Shown piece after piece: positions 50,888 through 60,477 of a stretch of 64,000 nt of DNA. A model generated the notes under the pieces. The model did no database searches. It was not told where the DNA came from and saw nothing but the letters and a program-made list of their open reading frames with translations. Made by a program: the position numbers and the translations under genes. Position 1 is the first letter of the stretch, and the number at the start of each line of letters is the position of its first letter. The stretch is taken from positions 1-64,000 of the forward strand of contig NZ_JASLDS010000061.1 in the NCBI RefSeq assembly GCF_030151385.1, written 5' to 3'. Source of the stretch: Soonwooa sp. Lineage in GTDB: Bacteria; Bacteroidota; Bacteroidia; Flavobacteriales; Weeksellaceae.

Positions 50888-52336
50888 TTATCCAACACTT
50901 CCTTCCAAAGAAATTTCCAAAAGCTTTTGGGCTTCGATGGCGAATTCCATTGGGAGTTTGTTGAGAACGTCTTTGCTGAAACCGTTTACGATTAATGCAA
51001 TCGCTCTTTCGGTGTCGATTCCTCTTTGGTTGCAGTAGAAAATTTGGTCTTCACCAATCTTCGACGTTGTTGCTTCGTGCTCTAATTGTGCGCTTGGGTC
51101 TTTGATTTCGATGTACGGGAAAGTGTGTGCTCCACATTCGTTCCCCATCAATAAAGAGTCGCACTGAGAAAAGTTTCTCGCCCCTTTTGCAGACGGCATT
51201 ACTTTCACCTGACCACGATATGAGTTCTGTGATTTTCCTGCAGAAATACCTTTAGAAATAATCGTTGAACGTGTATTCTTACCAATGTGAATCATTTTTG
51301 TACCCGTATCTGCGTATTGATGCATGTTGGTAACGGCAATCGAATAAAACTCTCCGATTGAATTGTCACCTTTCAAAATACAAGATGGATACTTCCAAGT
51401 TACAGCAGAACCAGTTTCTACTTGCGTCCAAGAGATTTTTGCGTTTCTTTCGCAAAGTCCTCTTTTTGTTACAAAGTTGAAAACGCCTCCTTTTCCATTT
51501 TCGTCACCTGGATACCAGTTTTGTACCGTTGAATATTTAATTTCAGCATCGTCCATTGCGATTAATTCTACAACAGCGGCGTGCAATTGGTTTTCGTCAC
51601 GAGATGGTGCAGTACAACCTTCCAAATACGAAACGTAACTTCCTGCATCAGCGATAACAAGCGTTCTTTCGAACTGTCCTGTTCCTGCTTGATTGATACG
51701 GAAGTAAGTAGAAAGTTCCATTGGGCATTTCACACCTTTTGGAATATAGCAGAATGAACCGTCAGAAAACACTGCCGAATTCAATGCTGAATAAAAGTTA
51801 TCACCTCTCGGAACAACTGTTCCCAAATGTTTTTTAACTAAATCTGGATGGTTTTTAATCGCCTCAGAAATCGAACAGAAAATAATTCCTTTTTCTGCCA
51901 AAGTATCTTGGAAAGTCGTTTTCACGGAAACAGAGTCCATTACGATATCCACGGCAACACCAGCCAAACGTTTTTGTTCTTCGATGTTGATACCCAACTT
52001 TTCAAAAGTTTTCAAAAGCTCTGGGTCAACCTCATCCAAACTTTCCAATTCTGGTTTCACTTTCGGTGCAGCATAATAACGAATCGCCTGAAAATCTGGC
52101 TTTTCGTACTTAATATTCGCCCAAGTTGGCTCTTCCATTTTTTGCCAAACGCGGAAAGCCTCCAAACGCCAGTTGGTCATCCAATCTGGCTCGCCTTTCT
52201 TTTCCGAAATCATTCGGACAATATCTTCATTAAGACCCGTCGGAAAATCGTCATACTCGATGTCGGTATAAAAACCGGCTTCGTATTCTTTGGTTTTAAG
52301 ATCTTCTCTTAGATCGTCTTCTGTGTATTTTGACAT
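50888..52336 (-). CDS. sufB: Fe-S cluster assembly protein SufB
   Basis: SufB is the main scaffold subunit on which clusters form. The 482-residue protein has the conserved RINQAGTGQFERTLVIADAGSYVSYLEGCTAP and SLLMGNECGAHTFPYIEIKD segments and a C-terminal EHEATTSKIGEDQIFYCNQRGI. Length is typical. Confidence 0.97.
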   Translation of the reverse strand: MSKYTEDDLREDLKTKEYEAGFYTDIEYDDFPTGLNEDIVRMISEKKGEPDWMTNWRLEAFRVWQKMEEPTWANIKYEKPDFQAIRYYAAPKVKPELESLDEVDPELLKTFEKLGINIEEQKRLAGVAVDIVMDSVSVKTTFQDTLAEKGIIFCSISEAIKNHPDLVKKHLGTVVPRGDNFYSALNSAVFSDGSFCYIPKGVKCPMELSTYFRINQAGTGQFERTLVIADAGSYVSYLEGCTAPSRDENQLHAAVVELIAMDDAEIKYSTVQNWYPGDENGKGGVFNFVTKRGLCERNAKISWTQVETGSAVTWKYPSCILKGDNSIGEFYSIAVTNMHQYADTGTKMIHIGKNTRSTIISKGISAGKSQNSYRGQVKVMPSAKGARNFSQCDSLLMGNECGAHTFPYIEIKDPSAQLEHEATTSKIGEDQIFYCNQRGIDTERAIALIVNGFSKDVLNKLPMEFAIEAQKLLEISLEGSVG

Positions 52337-52344
52337 TATATTAA

Positions 52345-53520
52345 TTAGTAATATTGATACTCATAGCTCGAAGTAAATCCTTTTTTGTTGCCATCTTCAT
52401 TACTCGAGTAAGTAAGTTTTTCTATTAAATTTTTATCATTCAAAAAGTAGGTAACTTCGCCTTTATCCATTTTTTCTACTATTTTGTTTCCTGTTTTTGT
52501 AATGCTCGATTGTGAACCTCCATTATAATAAGTAACCTTTACGGGGAAGATATCTTTAGCATTTGACAAATAAAAATCGGTGTTATTAAGATTTCCACTT
52601 TCTTTATACGCTAAATGATTATTCTCATAGGTCACTTCTTTCGTTAATTCCGTGTAATAATCATCAAAAACATAGTCCGCGTTGTACAACAAGAAATTAT
52701 CTTTTAGACGATATTCTACCACACCATCATCGTCAAAAGTTTTGACAGAATTATCATTGTACAAAAACTCTTTAGCTTCGGCACCAACTGCTCCCATTTT
52801 TCGAAGTACACCATTTTCGTAAGTAAACTTTAGATTGACTTTAGGAAAAATAACTTCTGTCAATTTGCCGTCTGTATCGAAATAAGCTTCCACTTTCTCG
52901 ATTTTAGGATTGTTCGAAGTTACCTTTATTGATTTCACGCCTTTTGGATTAAAATCAAAAAGATTCGACATTCCTTTTTTCGAATGAAACAAAATATCAG
53001 TCACGAGACCGTTAACATACTTTCTTGATAACAACTTTGACTTTTCTGTTATCTTTTCTGTAACGGGAGCTCTTAGTTTTTCTTGTTTATTAAGAAAATC
53101 GGTGTAGTATGATGAAGCTTTTGGCTTACCAAATAAGTCCGAAAAGTATTCAGTACTTTTTAAAAAGCCGTTACTTACAATTGGCTCCGTTTGTACTTTT
53201 CCATCCCAAAAAAGCACATTAGATTCTTCTGTAAAGCTTGTCTTTTTTAAATTTTTGTTTTTAACGATAACGTTTTTAGCATCTGTAATAATGACTTTGG
53301 CATTAATATCCTTGAAGTTTTTTTCAAGTTCTGCTTTTTCACGGTCATAATATTCGTCAGTATTACTAGAACCGTAATAAGCGTAAAAAATTACAAAAGT
53401 TGGGCGTCCACCATCTACAACTATTTTCCCATTGTTTCCTCCCATAGAAGCAGATGTTTTTTGTTGAGAAAACAACAACAAAGGTAGGATCAGAAATAAA
53501 TATGATAGACTAAACTTCAT
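52345..53520 (-). CDS. Secreted hypothetical protein in the suf operon
   Basis: The 391-residue product has a signal peptide ending LLFSQ and no membrane segment. Its C-terminal two thirds contain many beta-strand repeats of the kind VEAYFDTDGKLTEV, LKFTYENGVLRKMG and KVTYYNGGSQSSI, resembling MORN or toxin-antidote type YD repeats in pattern only. It starts three bases downstream of sufA and ends 8 bases before sufB, so it is cotranscribed with them. I do not recognise a family or function. Confidence 0.6.
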   Translation of the reverse strand: MKFSLSYLFLILPLLLFSQQKTSASMGGNNGKIVVDGGRPTFVIFYAYYGSSNTDEYYDREKAELEKNFKDINAKVIITDAKNVIVKNKNLKKTSFTEESNVLFWDGKVQTEPIVSNGFLKSTEYFSDLFGKPKASSYYTDFLNKQEKLRAPVTEKITEKSKLLSRKYVNGLVTDILFHSKKGMSNLFDFNPKGVKSIKVTSNNPKIEKVEAYFDTDGKLTEVIFPKVNLKFTYENGVLRKMGAVGAEAKEFLYNDNSVKTFDDDGVVEYRLKDNFLLYNADYVFDDYYTELTKEVTYENNHLAYKESGNLNNTDFYLSNAKDIFPVKVTYYNGGSQSSITKTGNKIVEKMDKGEVTYFLNDKNLIEKLTYSSNEDGNKKGFTSSYEYQYY

Positions 53521-53523
53521 TAT

Positions 53524-53853
53524 CTACAAGCTAAAACTTTCGCCACAGCCGCACGTTCGTGAGGCATTTGGGTTATTAAAAACAAAACCTTTTCCATTCA
53601 ATCCGCCTGAATATTCCAAAATAGTTCCGGCAAGATAAAGGACAGACTTTTTGTCAACAATAACTTTTACGCCATTGTCTTCAAAGATTTGATCTGTGTC
53701 TCCTTTTTGGTTATCAAACTTTAGGACGTATTCTAGACCAGAGCAACCTCCGCTCTTTACGCCTACTCTTATATAATCTGTCTCAGGATTAAAGCCTTCC
53801 TCAGTCATTAACTGTGCTGCTTTTGCTTTTGCCTGATCGCTTACTTTTATCAT
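53524..53853 (-). CDS. sufA: A-type Fe-S carrier protein (SufA/ErpA-like)
   Basis: This 109-residue protein has the three conserved cysteines of A-type carriers, Cys37 (GGCSGLEY), Cys101 and Cys103 (RTCGCGESF). It transfers Fe-S clusters from SufBCD to targets. It is the first gene of the suf operon. Confidence 0.93.
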   Translation of the reverse strand: MIKVSDQAKAKAAQLMTEEGFNPETDYIRVGVKSGGCSGLEYVLKFDNQKGDTDQIFEDNGVKVIVDKKSVLYLAGTILEYSGGLNGKGFVFNNPNASRTCGCGESFSL

Positions 53854-53883
53854 TGTTTTTATTTAGAATGATTTTTTATAGTG

Positions 53884-53915
53884 CAAAAATACGAACTAAT
53901 TTCCGCAATCTCAAA
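53884..53915 (-). promoter_or_regulatory. suf operon promoter
   Basis: On the minus strand TTTG (53915-53912) is 20 bases from TATTTTTG (53891-53884). It fits the consensus with a spacer one base longer than usual. Confidence 0.65.
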
Positions 53916-54046
53916 TCGATAGATTCTATTTTAATAATTTAAGATTTTCTTAATGCTTTTTAAGTGAAATTAAGTGTGCTAAAGATTTAATTTTAAAACA
54001 ACAATTTAACTTTATTGTATAACTTCTGTCTAAACTAAAAAACAAT

Positions 54047-54877
54047 ATGAAATATATACTTGGACTTCTAAGTCTTGTGATGTCGCAGTTGGCTTTTTCT
54101 CAGGCAACTAGATTTATTTATCAAGCTACGATGACGCCTGATTCTACTAAAGTATCGGACAAGAAAATAGAGAATGTCTATCTCGATGTTGATGGTCAAA
54201 ACTCTGTTTTTTATTCTGAAAATAGAGCCAAACGTGACTCGATAATGAACCGTATGCGAGAAACTAAAAATTTTGATAGAACGCAACTGCAGGATCTGCG
54301 GTCAATTGTGGATTATACTGTCGAAAAGAATTTAGCAAAACAAAATCTTAATTTCAAGCAAAGGATTGCTCGAGATCAATATGTCTATGAAGAGGCAATT
54401 CCTCATACTTGGAAAATTTTACCAGAAACTGTAAAGATTGGAAAATACCAAACTCAGAAAGCTGAACAAAAATATGGAGGTCGAACTTGGTATGCGTGGT
54501 TTACAACAGATGTGCCTTTGCAAGATGGTCCTTACAAATTTGGTGGTTTGCCTGGATTAATTGTAAAACTTGAAGATAGCAAAGGTGATTATAGTTTTGA
54601 CTTAATGGAGAGCAAAAAAATTGCGAGCATCCAAGGACCTGAAAGTCGCGGACAAGATATTAGCATTAAGAAGGATAAATTTTTGGCGATGCAAAAGAAA
54701 TTCCAGCAAGATCCTAGCAGTTTTATGAATGCTAACTCTAACAGAATGGGAGGAGGACAACGTGGAAATTCTGGCGGTGGACAACGACAAGCGCCAAATC
54801 CTCAACAAATGCAGGATATGCAAAAACGAATGCTAGATGATATTAAATCCCGAAATAATCCGATTGAAAAAATTTAG
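54047..54877 (+). CDS. GLPGLI family secreted protein
   Basis: The 276-residue protein has a signal peptide ending AFSQ, the FGGLPGLIVKLED motif that names the family, and a C-terminal tail rich in Gly, Gln and Asn (residues about 222-262). GLPGLI proteins are Bacteroidota specific with unknown role; some are encoded next to TonB-dependent transporters. Terminator at 54979. Confidence 0.88.
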   Translation: MKYILGLLSLVMSQLAFSQATRFIYQATMTPDSTKVSDKKIENVYLDVDGQNSVFYSENRAKRDSIMNRMRETKNFDRTQLQDLRSIVDYTVEKNLAKQNLNFKQRIARDQYVYEEAIPHTWKILPETVKIGKYQTQKAEQKYGGRTWYAWFTTDVPLQDGPYKFGGLPGLIVKLEDSKGDYSFDLMESKKIASIQGPESRGQDISIKKDKFLAMQKKFQQDPSSFMNANSNRMGGGQRGNSGGGQRQAPNPQQMQDMQKRMLDDIKSRNNPIEKI

Positions 54878-54978
54878 AAATTATTTCTAGAAAATTAAAG
54901 TTCTTATATTTTATTTTTTTGACTTCGGCAATTTTTAAGTAGAAAATTGTCGAAGTTTTGTAAGTAAATATAGAATAG

Positions 54979-55008
54979 AAAAAGGTCAACAAATTTGTTG
55001 ACCTTTTT
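54979..55008. terminator. Bidirectional terminator between GLPGLI gene and trpS
   Basis: AAAAAGGTCAACAAA and its exact reverse complement lie side by side, a perfect 30-base palindrome with A and T ends. Confidence 0.9.
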
Positions 55009-55030
55009 CTATTTTTTGATAGTCTAGGTT

Positions 55031-55999
55031 TTACAATCCTAGGCTTTGTCTTACTTTCCCTAAAGTTGCTTGGGCAACTGGACGTGTTTTGGCAGCACCT
55101 TCTTGTAGTTTTGCTTCTAGCTCATCAAGATGCGACATATAATAATTGAAAGTTTCTCTCTCTTTTTCGAAACGTGTCAAGATTAGTTCTAACAATTCTT
55201 TTTTAGCATGTCCATATCCAAAGTTTCCAGCCAAATATTTAGCTCTTAGTTCTTCAGTTTGTTCTGGTGTTGCAATCAATTGATAGATTGCAAATACCTT
55301 ATCTGTTTCAGGATCTTTTGGTTCTTCCAAAGATTTAGAATCCGTTTCGATGGACATCACTTGTTTTTTCAATTCCTTTTCAGGCGCGAAGATGTTGATG
55401 ATGTTACCGATTGATTTTGACATTTTGCGTCCATCTGTTCCGGGAACATATTTGGTGTCTTCTTGCAATTCCGCAGATGGCAAAACAAAAACTTCGCCCA
55501 TTTGACGATTGAATTTTTCAGCAACGTCTCTTGTAATTTCTAAATGTTGAAGTTGATCTTTTCCTACAGGAACAATCTCGGCATCGTACAACAAAATATC
55601 TGCTGCCATCAAAATAGGATAGTTGAACAATCCAACATTAACATCCGCCAAACGATCCGACTTGTCTTTGAAAGAATGCGCCAATTGCAATCTTTGGAAA
55701 GGGAAAAAACAATCCAAATACCAAGTTAACTCGCAGGTTTCGGGAATGTCACTTTGACGATAGAAATTTGTTTTTTCAGTATCTAGACCACAAGCAAGCC
55801 AAGCAGCAGCAATCTCATAGGTATTTTGTTTCAGCGTTGCTGCGTCTTTAATCAAGGTTAAAGTATGCAGATTGGCGATGAATAAAAATGATTCGTTCTC
55901 TGCTTTTTTTGATAATTCGATTGCAGGAATAATCGCTCCTAAAAGATTTCCCAAATGCGGGGTTCCGGTCGCTTGGATGCCGGTTAAGACTCTTGCCAT
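55031..55999 (-). CDS. trpS: Tryptophanyl-tRNA synthetase
   Basis: TrpRS charges tRNA-Trp. The 322-residue protein has the HIGH-like motif TPHLGN (13-18) and KMSKS (192-196), and the class Ib fold. Length is typical of bacterial TrpRS. Confidence 0.96.
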   Translation of the reverse strand: MARVLTGIQATGTPHLGNLLGAIIPAIELSKKAENESFLFIANLHTLTLIKDAATLKQNTYEIAAAWLACGLDTEKTNFYRQSDIPETCELTWYLDCFFPFQRLQLAHSFKDKSDRLADVNVGLFNYPILMAADILLYDAEIVPVGKDQLQHLEITRDVAEKFNRQMGEVFVLPSAELQEDTKYVPGTDGRKMSKSIGNIINIFAPEKELKKQVMSIETDSKSLEEPKDPETDKVFAIYQLIATPEQTEELRAKYLAGNFGYGHAKKELLELILTRFEKERETFNYYMSHLDELEAKLQEGAAKTRPVAQATLGKVRQSLGL

Positions 56000-56019
56000 A
56001 ATAGTGTTCTATTTAAAAG

Positions 56020-56027
56020 CAAAAATA
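56020..56027 (-). promoter_or_regulatory. -7 promoter element of trpS
   Basis: Minus strand TATTTTTG fits TAnnTTTG; a TTGG is present about 20 bases upstream (56050-56047). Confidence 0.5.
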
Positions 56028-56079
56028 CAAAAGATTGTGTTGTTGACCAATTTCTATGTTGTCGGGATTTTCTCTAGAA

Positions 56080-57213
56080 TTAAGAATTAACTTCTTTTCC
56101 TAATTTCTGAGTAAGGTTTTTGTTTTGTTTACTGAAATCAAAAATCTTTTTTAACATTAAAACAGAACATAGCAAAACCACAAGCCAAACTATAATTTGA
56201 AACAACGAAAATCTTTGATTTTCATGATCAACTTTCTTTTGGTAATCTTTGTTTTGAATATCCATAAGACGGTTAAGCGATTTCAATTCGCTGTCTTGTT
56301 TTTTTTGTTTGGAAGCCTTAAGTAGGTCATTGTAAGATTGATAATTTTTCCAGTCATTTAATGCTAGATAATTATCGCGAGTGATCTTGTATACGCCTTC
56401 TTTTAAACTTAAATCCGAAACATCATCTGACAATTTTTGAGCGGTTGCCAAGATTTCTAGAGACTTTTTATAATCTTGTTGAGAATAATAATTATCTGCC
56501 AAAGCCTTATAAGCAAAAGCTTCAAGGCTTTTTGATCCAGATCTTGTTCCATAGAAAATGGCTTCGTTAAAGTAGCTTTGCGCTTGTTCGTAATTTTTTA
56601 ATTCTAAAAAACAGTAACCAAGATTGTACGAAAACACACTAATGTTAGCATCGGTCTTTGGCTCAGTGGGCAAACTTTTGAAAAAACTAATGGCGGGCAC
56701 AAATTTCTTAATCGCCATTTCGGGGTTCTCTTGACTACGGTAGATCATGCCTCGAACCGCGTCGATAAAGTTTTGGTTAAAATTTCTATCATAGTCGGCA
56801 GCAGGCAAAGTTTTGCAAAGCTCTTCAGATTTGTCTAGGCTTTCTAATGCTTTATCAAACAAATCCATTTGTTGGTATTGTACACCAATTGTATTGAGGA
56901 TTCTGATTTTTGTAACGCTTTGGATGTTGGTATTTAGCAAATCAGAAGTTCTCATGATGTAATACAAAGAACTGTCGATATCACGTTTTGCAATATAAGC
57001 CGTCGAAATCAACATATATATATTGGCGAGTTGATCTGGTTTTTTGTTATTAACTAAAAGTTTTTTTGAAATACTAATTGCTTTTTCGGGTTCATCGTAC
57101 AGGAGCATTCTTGCTTCTTTGAACTTGAGTTGGTCGGCTTCCAAATTCTGAGCGAGGCTGTATTTTGGCAAACACAACAAAAAGAAAAATCCTACTAATC
57201 CTAAAATTCTCAT
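56080..57213 (-). CDS. SP-TPR-TM protein without DNA-binding domain
   Basis: The 377-residue protein has a signal peptide ending SLAQ, about eight TPR-like helical pairs (ALESLDKSEELCKTLP, SYNLGYCFLELKNYEQAQSYFNEAIFYG), a membrane segment near residues 335-355 and a short cytoplasmic tail. The architecture is that of the upstream gene without the AraC domain. The start overlaps the upstream stop by four bases (ATGA), so the two form a regulator pair. Function is unknown. Confidence 0.7.
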   Translation of the reverse strand: MRILGLVGFFFLLCLPKYSLAQNLEADQLKFKEARMLLYDEPEKAISISKKLLVNNKKPDQLANIYMLISTAYIAKRDIDSSLYYIMRTSDLLNTNIQSVTKIRILNTIGVQYQQMDLFDKALESLDKSEELCKTLPAADYDRNFNQNFIDAVRGMIYRSQENPEMAIKKFVPAISFFKSLPTEPKTDANISVFSYNLGYCFLELKNYEQAQSYFNEAIFYGTRSGSKSLEAFAYKALADNYYSQQDYKKSLEILATAQKLSDDVSDLSLKEGVYKITRDNYLALNDWKNYQSYNDLLKASKQKKQDSELKSLNRLMDIQNKDYQKKVDHENQRFSLFQIIVWLVVLLCSVLMLKKIFDFSKQNKNLTQKLGKEVNS

Positions 57214-58820
57214 ATTATTTTTCTTTTGCTAATTTGTTGAATGTAATCATTTGGGGTTACGCCTGTCACGTTTTTAAAAACGACAGAAAAAGTGCTGTGA
57301 GAAGCAAATCCCGCAAGTTCGGCGAGATAACTTATCTTGTACTGACGGTATGTTGGGTCAGTCGAAATAAGATAAGCAATGTGGTTGATTTTTAACTCGT
57401 TAATATAAGTTGTGAAGTTTTTGCCTTTGCTGTTTTTAACAACTTCAGAAAGATATTTGGTGTTGACTTCAAGTTGCGTTGCCAGCGCTGCCAAAGACAT
57501 ATTGCGATCCATAAAGTTTTTTGAACTTTCAAATTCGCTTAGTTTTTTAAGAATAAGATCTTCCTTTTCTTTAGAAATGCTAAAGCTTTTTTGTTTGGTA
57601 ATTTGCTCGAGGTCTTCAAGGTTTTCTTCTGGAGATTCTTGCGTTTCCCTTGGTGATGTTAGGTTTTCCTCCTTTTTGTTTTTTGTTTCGAAAAGACGTT
57701 TTTGGTAATCAACAAATTTTAGTTGATTATTGAGAAACTGATTTTTTTGATAGGTTTGGAAAAGCCAAAAGCCAATTAATAAGATTAAAATAAATCCTGC
57801 TCCCAAAGACCAATACAAGTTTGTAAGATTTTTGTGTTCACGAATTCTTAAATTTTGATTCTGAAATTCCTGATTGAGTTGCATCAAATTTTGAATCGCT
57901 TCTTTTTGACTTTGGTCAATTTTGTTTTGACTTTCCAAATGCAATTTCTGATAAGTTTCGTGTTCTTCAACATTTCTTAAAGCCAAATGGTTTTTTGCTA
58001 AATCCTCATAGAGATTGTTTTTTAAACCTAAAAAATCAATGTTTTTAATCCTATCCAATGCCAAATCTAAATGCGAAATCGCTTCCTTGTATTCTTGCTG
58101 ATTAAAAAGGATACTGGCTTTTAACTTTTCTAAACGGACAAATACATAATTATTCTCAGGATGTTCTGTAGAAATTTTGTCCAGTTCATTAACGTAATTG
58201 TTTAAGTTTTTATAATCTTTTAGCTGAAGTGCAATTCTAGATTTTAGAAAAATATTGGAGCACAAAATGTTATAGGAAGAGTTTTCGTTGGCTTTGCAAA
58301 GAAGATTGCTTTTGTCGAGAAAGCTTAATGCCTCATTTGTTTTATTGTTATTAAATAAAGTCTTAGCCTGAAGTTGATATAGCAACGCGAGAACGATTCT
58401 ATTTTCTGGTGCCGAAATGACTTTGGTATTCTTTAGAACAGAATTAATTAATAACGAAGACTGATCGTAAAGCCCAAGATTCTGCAATTGCTGAATCATT
58501 CCGATATTGTTAAGAAGCTGGTCGTTGCTGTTGAGATCGTGTTTGGCGTTTACATTTTCCAAAGCCATTTTAAGAGATTCCTCGTAATTGGCTTTCAAAC
58601 TGTAGGATTCTGCAAGTAAGGTTTTTGCAACAAGTTGATTCCTTGTGTCTTCTGGAAGAATACTTATCGATTTTATGGCTTTGATGCCAGCATCTGGATT
58701 TTGATACATCTTGTCAATGCTATTAGAAAGCATCAATCTAAAATCTCCTTTTTCCTGAGCAGTAACCGAAAAGCAACCAATCAGAAATACAAACACACAA
58801 TATATCAATATATTTTTCAC
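57210..58820 (-). CDS. TPR-containing AraC family transcriptional regulator
   Basis: The 536-residue protein has a signal peptide ending VTAQ, TPR-like repeats (about 30-310), a membrane segment (about 322-345, FILILLIGFWLF) and a cytoplasmic C-terminal AraC-type domain (about 425-536, SLAALATQLEVNTKYLSEVVKNSKGKNFTTYINELK and FASHSTFSVVFKNVTGVTPNDYI). It probably senses in the periplasm and binds DNA in the cytoplasm, as one-component sensors of this type do. Confidence 0.87.
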   Translation of the reverse strand: MKNILIYCVFVFLIGCFSVTAQEKGDFRLMLSNSIDKMYQNPDAGIKAIKSISILPEDTRNQLVAKTLLAESYSLKANYEESLKMALENVNAKHDLNSNDQLLNNIGMIQQLQNLGLYDQSSLLINSVLKNTKVISAPENRIVLALLYQLQAKTLFNNNKTNEALSFLDKSNLLCKANENSSYNILCSNIFLKSRIALQLKDYKNLNNYVNELDKISTEHPENNYVFVRLEKLKASILFNQQEYKEAISHLDLALDRIKNIDFLGLKNNLYEDLAKNHLALRNVEEHETYQKLHLESQNKIDQSQKEAIQNLMQLNQEFQNQNLRIREHKNLTNLYWSLGAGFILILLIGFWLFQTYQKNQFLNNQLKFVDYQKRLFETKNKKEENLTSPRETQESPEENLEDLEQITKQKSFSISKEKEDLILKKLSEFESSKNFMDRNMSLAALATQLEVNTKYLSEVVKNSKGKNFTTYINELKINHIAYLISTDPTYRQYKISYLAELAGFASHSTFSVVFKNVTGVTPNDYIQQISKRKII

Positions 58821-59100
58821 ACCACATTAATAAGCAAAGACTTAGAGCAAATTGAAAGCAATGCTATAAGAAGTGTGAATTTACTAAAAGATTTGTAATA
58901 ATTTATCCATTGGAAAATGTTTTCGAGAAGTCTTTTTGAAATATTGTTGTGAGTTTGTTAAATTTAAGTTTGTTTTGTAATGTGTTGTTATTGAGTGTTT
59001 TATGATTTTAAATTTTAGCATTTCAAGAAATCCTAAAGACAATAACTTGATATTGGCGCTTCATATTTCTAAGTTTGAGCAACAAAATAATATAAGAGAT

Positions 59101-60369
59101 ATGAAGAAATTTTACTACGCTGCAGCATTTTTTTGCAGTTTAAATTTTATCAATGCACAAGTTTTTGAAACGACAACTTATGCTTTTATGTCGGATGTTT
59201 CTAACAATGGTGTTGCAGTAGGAAACGTAATGTTTGGAAGTCACATTATGTGGACAGAGCAAGATGGAGTTATTACAGTTGGCGAGCCAGCTAGTGGTGA
59301 ACAGATTAGCGGGAATACTTCAATATCTGCAGATGGTAAATATATTGCGGGAACGATGACCAATCCCGAAACGATGATTGACGAGATGGCGCGTTACGAT
59401 GTTGCAACGGGACAATGGAAATATCTAGGTAATTTGGTGCATGGACAAGATGCTTCAGTGTGGGGAATGTCAAGCGATGGTAAGACAATTGTTGGTCTTG
59501 GCTTCAAAAGTGGATGGGAAGCGCACGGAATAAAGTGGACAGAAGCAGCAGGAATTGTTGATCTCGGAAGCACTCATGCGGATTCGTCTTCTAGAGCTAA
59601 TGCGATTAACGATGATGGTTCTGTTATTGTCGGTTGGCAAGATGATGATTTTGATCGATTTGGTGTGTATTGGAAAAATGGGCAACAATATCATTTGAAA
59701 GATGCGAATGGTGAGGAAGTTATTGGAGAAATTGGCGGTGTATCTGGTGATGGCAAAACCATGATTGGTTACAATTACGACTATCCATTTATTTGGAATG
59801 AAACCGATGGCTACCAAGAGTTTCCGCACGAAGATCCGATGTACGAGGGTTCTGCTGTGGCAGTTTCGGACGATGGCAAAAGGATGATAGGATATTACAG
59901 ACCTTGGGGACAAGGTGCGTTTGCAGGAAGTGCTTTTATTTGGACAAAGGAAAAAGGCATTGTTGATCTTAACGAATATGTGGCAAGTTTAGGAATTGCT
60001 GATAATGGGATGACCTTCTCTTTGCCTTTGGGTATGTCGCCAAATGGGAAATATATTGTCGGTATTGGGAAGAAGAATGATGATCTTTTAGGATTTGTGA
60101 TAAAACTTCCAGATTCTGCGCTAGCGACTAATAATGTTGCAGTTCCAAAATCTGTGATCTACCCGAATCCTGTTAATGATGTTCTTAATATTTCGAATGC
60201 TGATAAATTGCAATCGATTGAAATTTACAATTTTGCAGGTCAAAAAATTATGACAAGTAAGAGTTTGACAAACAATCAAATCAATGTTTCTAAATTACCA
60301 AAAGGAAGTTACATTTTGAAGCTTGTTAAAAACGGAAAAGAAGAAAGTGTGAAATTCGTTAAGAATTAA
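59101..60369 (+). CDS. T9SS type A sorted protein with HAF-like repeats, paralogue
   Basis: The ATG at 59101 gives 422 residues with a signal peptide ending INAQ. The body has repeats such as ISADGKYIAGTMT, MSSDGKTIVGLGF, INDDGSVIVGWQDD, VSDDGKRMIGYY that match the HAF repeat pattern, and a type A sorting domain (about 350-422, SVIYPNPVNDVLNI, PKGSYILKLVKNGKEESVKFVKN). It is related to the product at 44582. It is divergent from the AraC-type gene 280 bases away. Confidence 0.85.
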   Translation: MKKFYYAAAFFCSLNFINAQVFETTTYAFMSDVSNNGVAVGNVMFGSHIMWTEQDGVITVGEPASGEQISGNTSISADGKYIAGTMTNPETMIDEMARYDVATGQWKYLGNLVHGQDASVWGMSSDGKTIVGLGFKSGWEAHGIKWTEAAGIVDLGSTHADSSSRANAINDDGSVIVGWQDDDFDRFGVYWKNGQQYHLKDANGEEVIGEIGGVSGDGKTMIGYNYDYPFIWNETDGYQEFPHEDPMYEGSAVAVSDDGKRMIGYYRPWGQGAFAGSAFIWTKEKGIVDLNEYVASLGIADNGMTFSLPLGMSPNGKYIVGIGKKNDDLLGFVIKLPDSALATNNVAVPKSVIYPNPVNDVLNISNADKLQSIEIYNFAGQKIMTSKSLTNNQINVSKLPKGSYILKLVKNGKEESVKFVKN

Positions 60370-60436
60370 TTTTCATACTCTAAATCAAAAATGTTTACCC
60401 TCAAAATGGGTTTTCATATTTTATTAAGTTAGTAGC

Positions 60437-60463
60437 AAAAAACCGTCAGCGCGACGGTTTTTT
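60437..60463. terminator. Terminator between T9SS protein gene and LytTR gene
   Basis: AAAAAACCGTC (60437-60447) pairs with GACGGTTTTTT (60453-60463) over a 5-base loop. Confidence 0.9.
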
Positions 60464-60477
60464 GTTTTATTGGAAAA

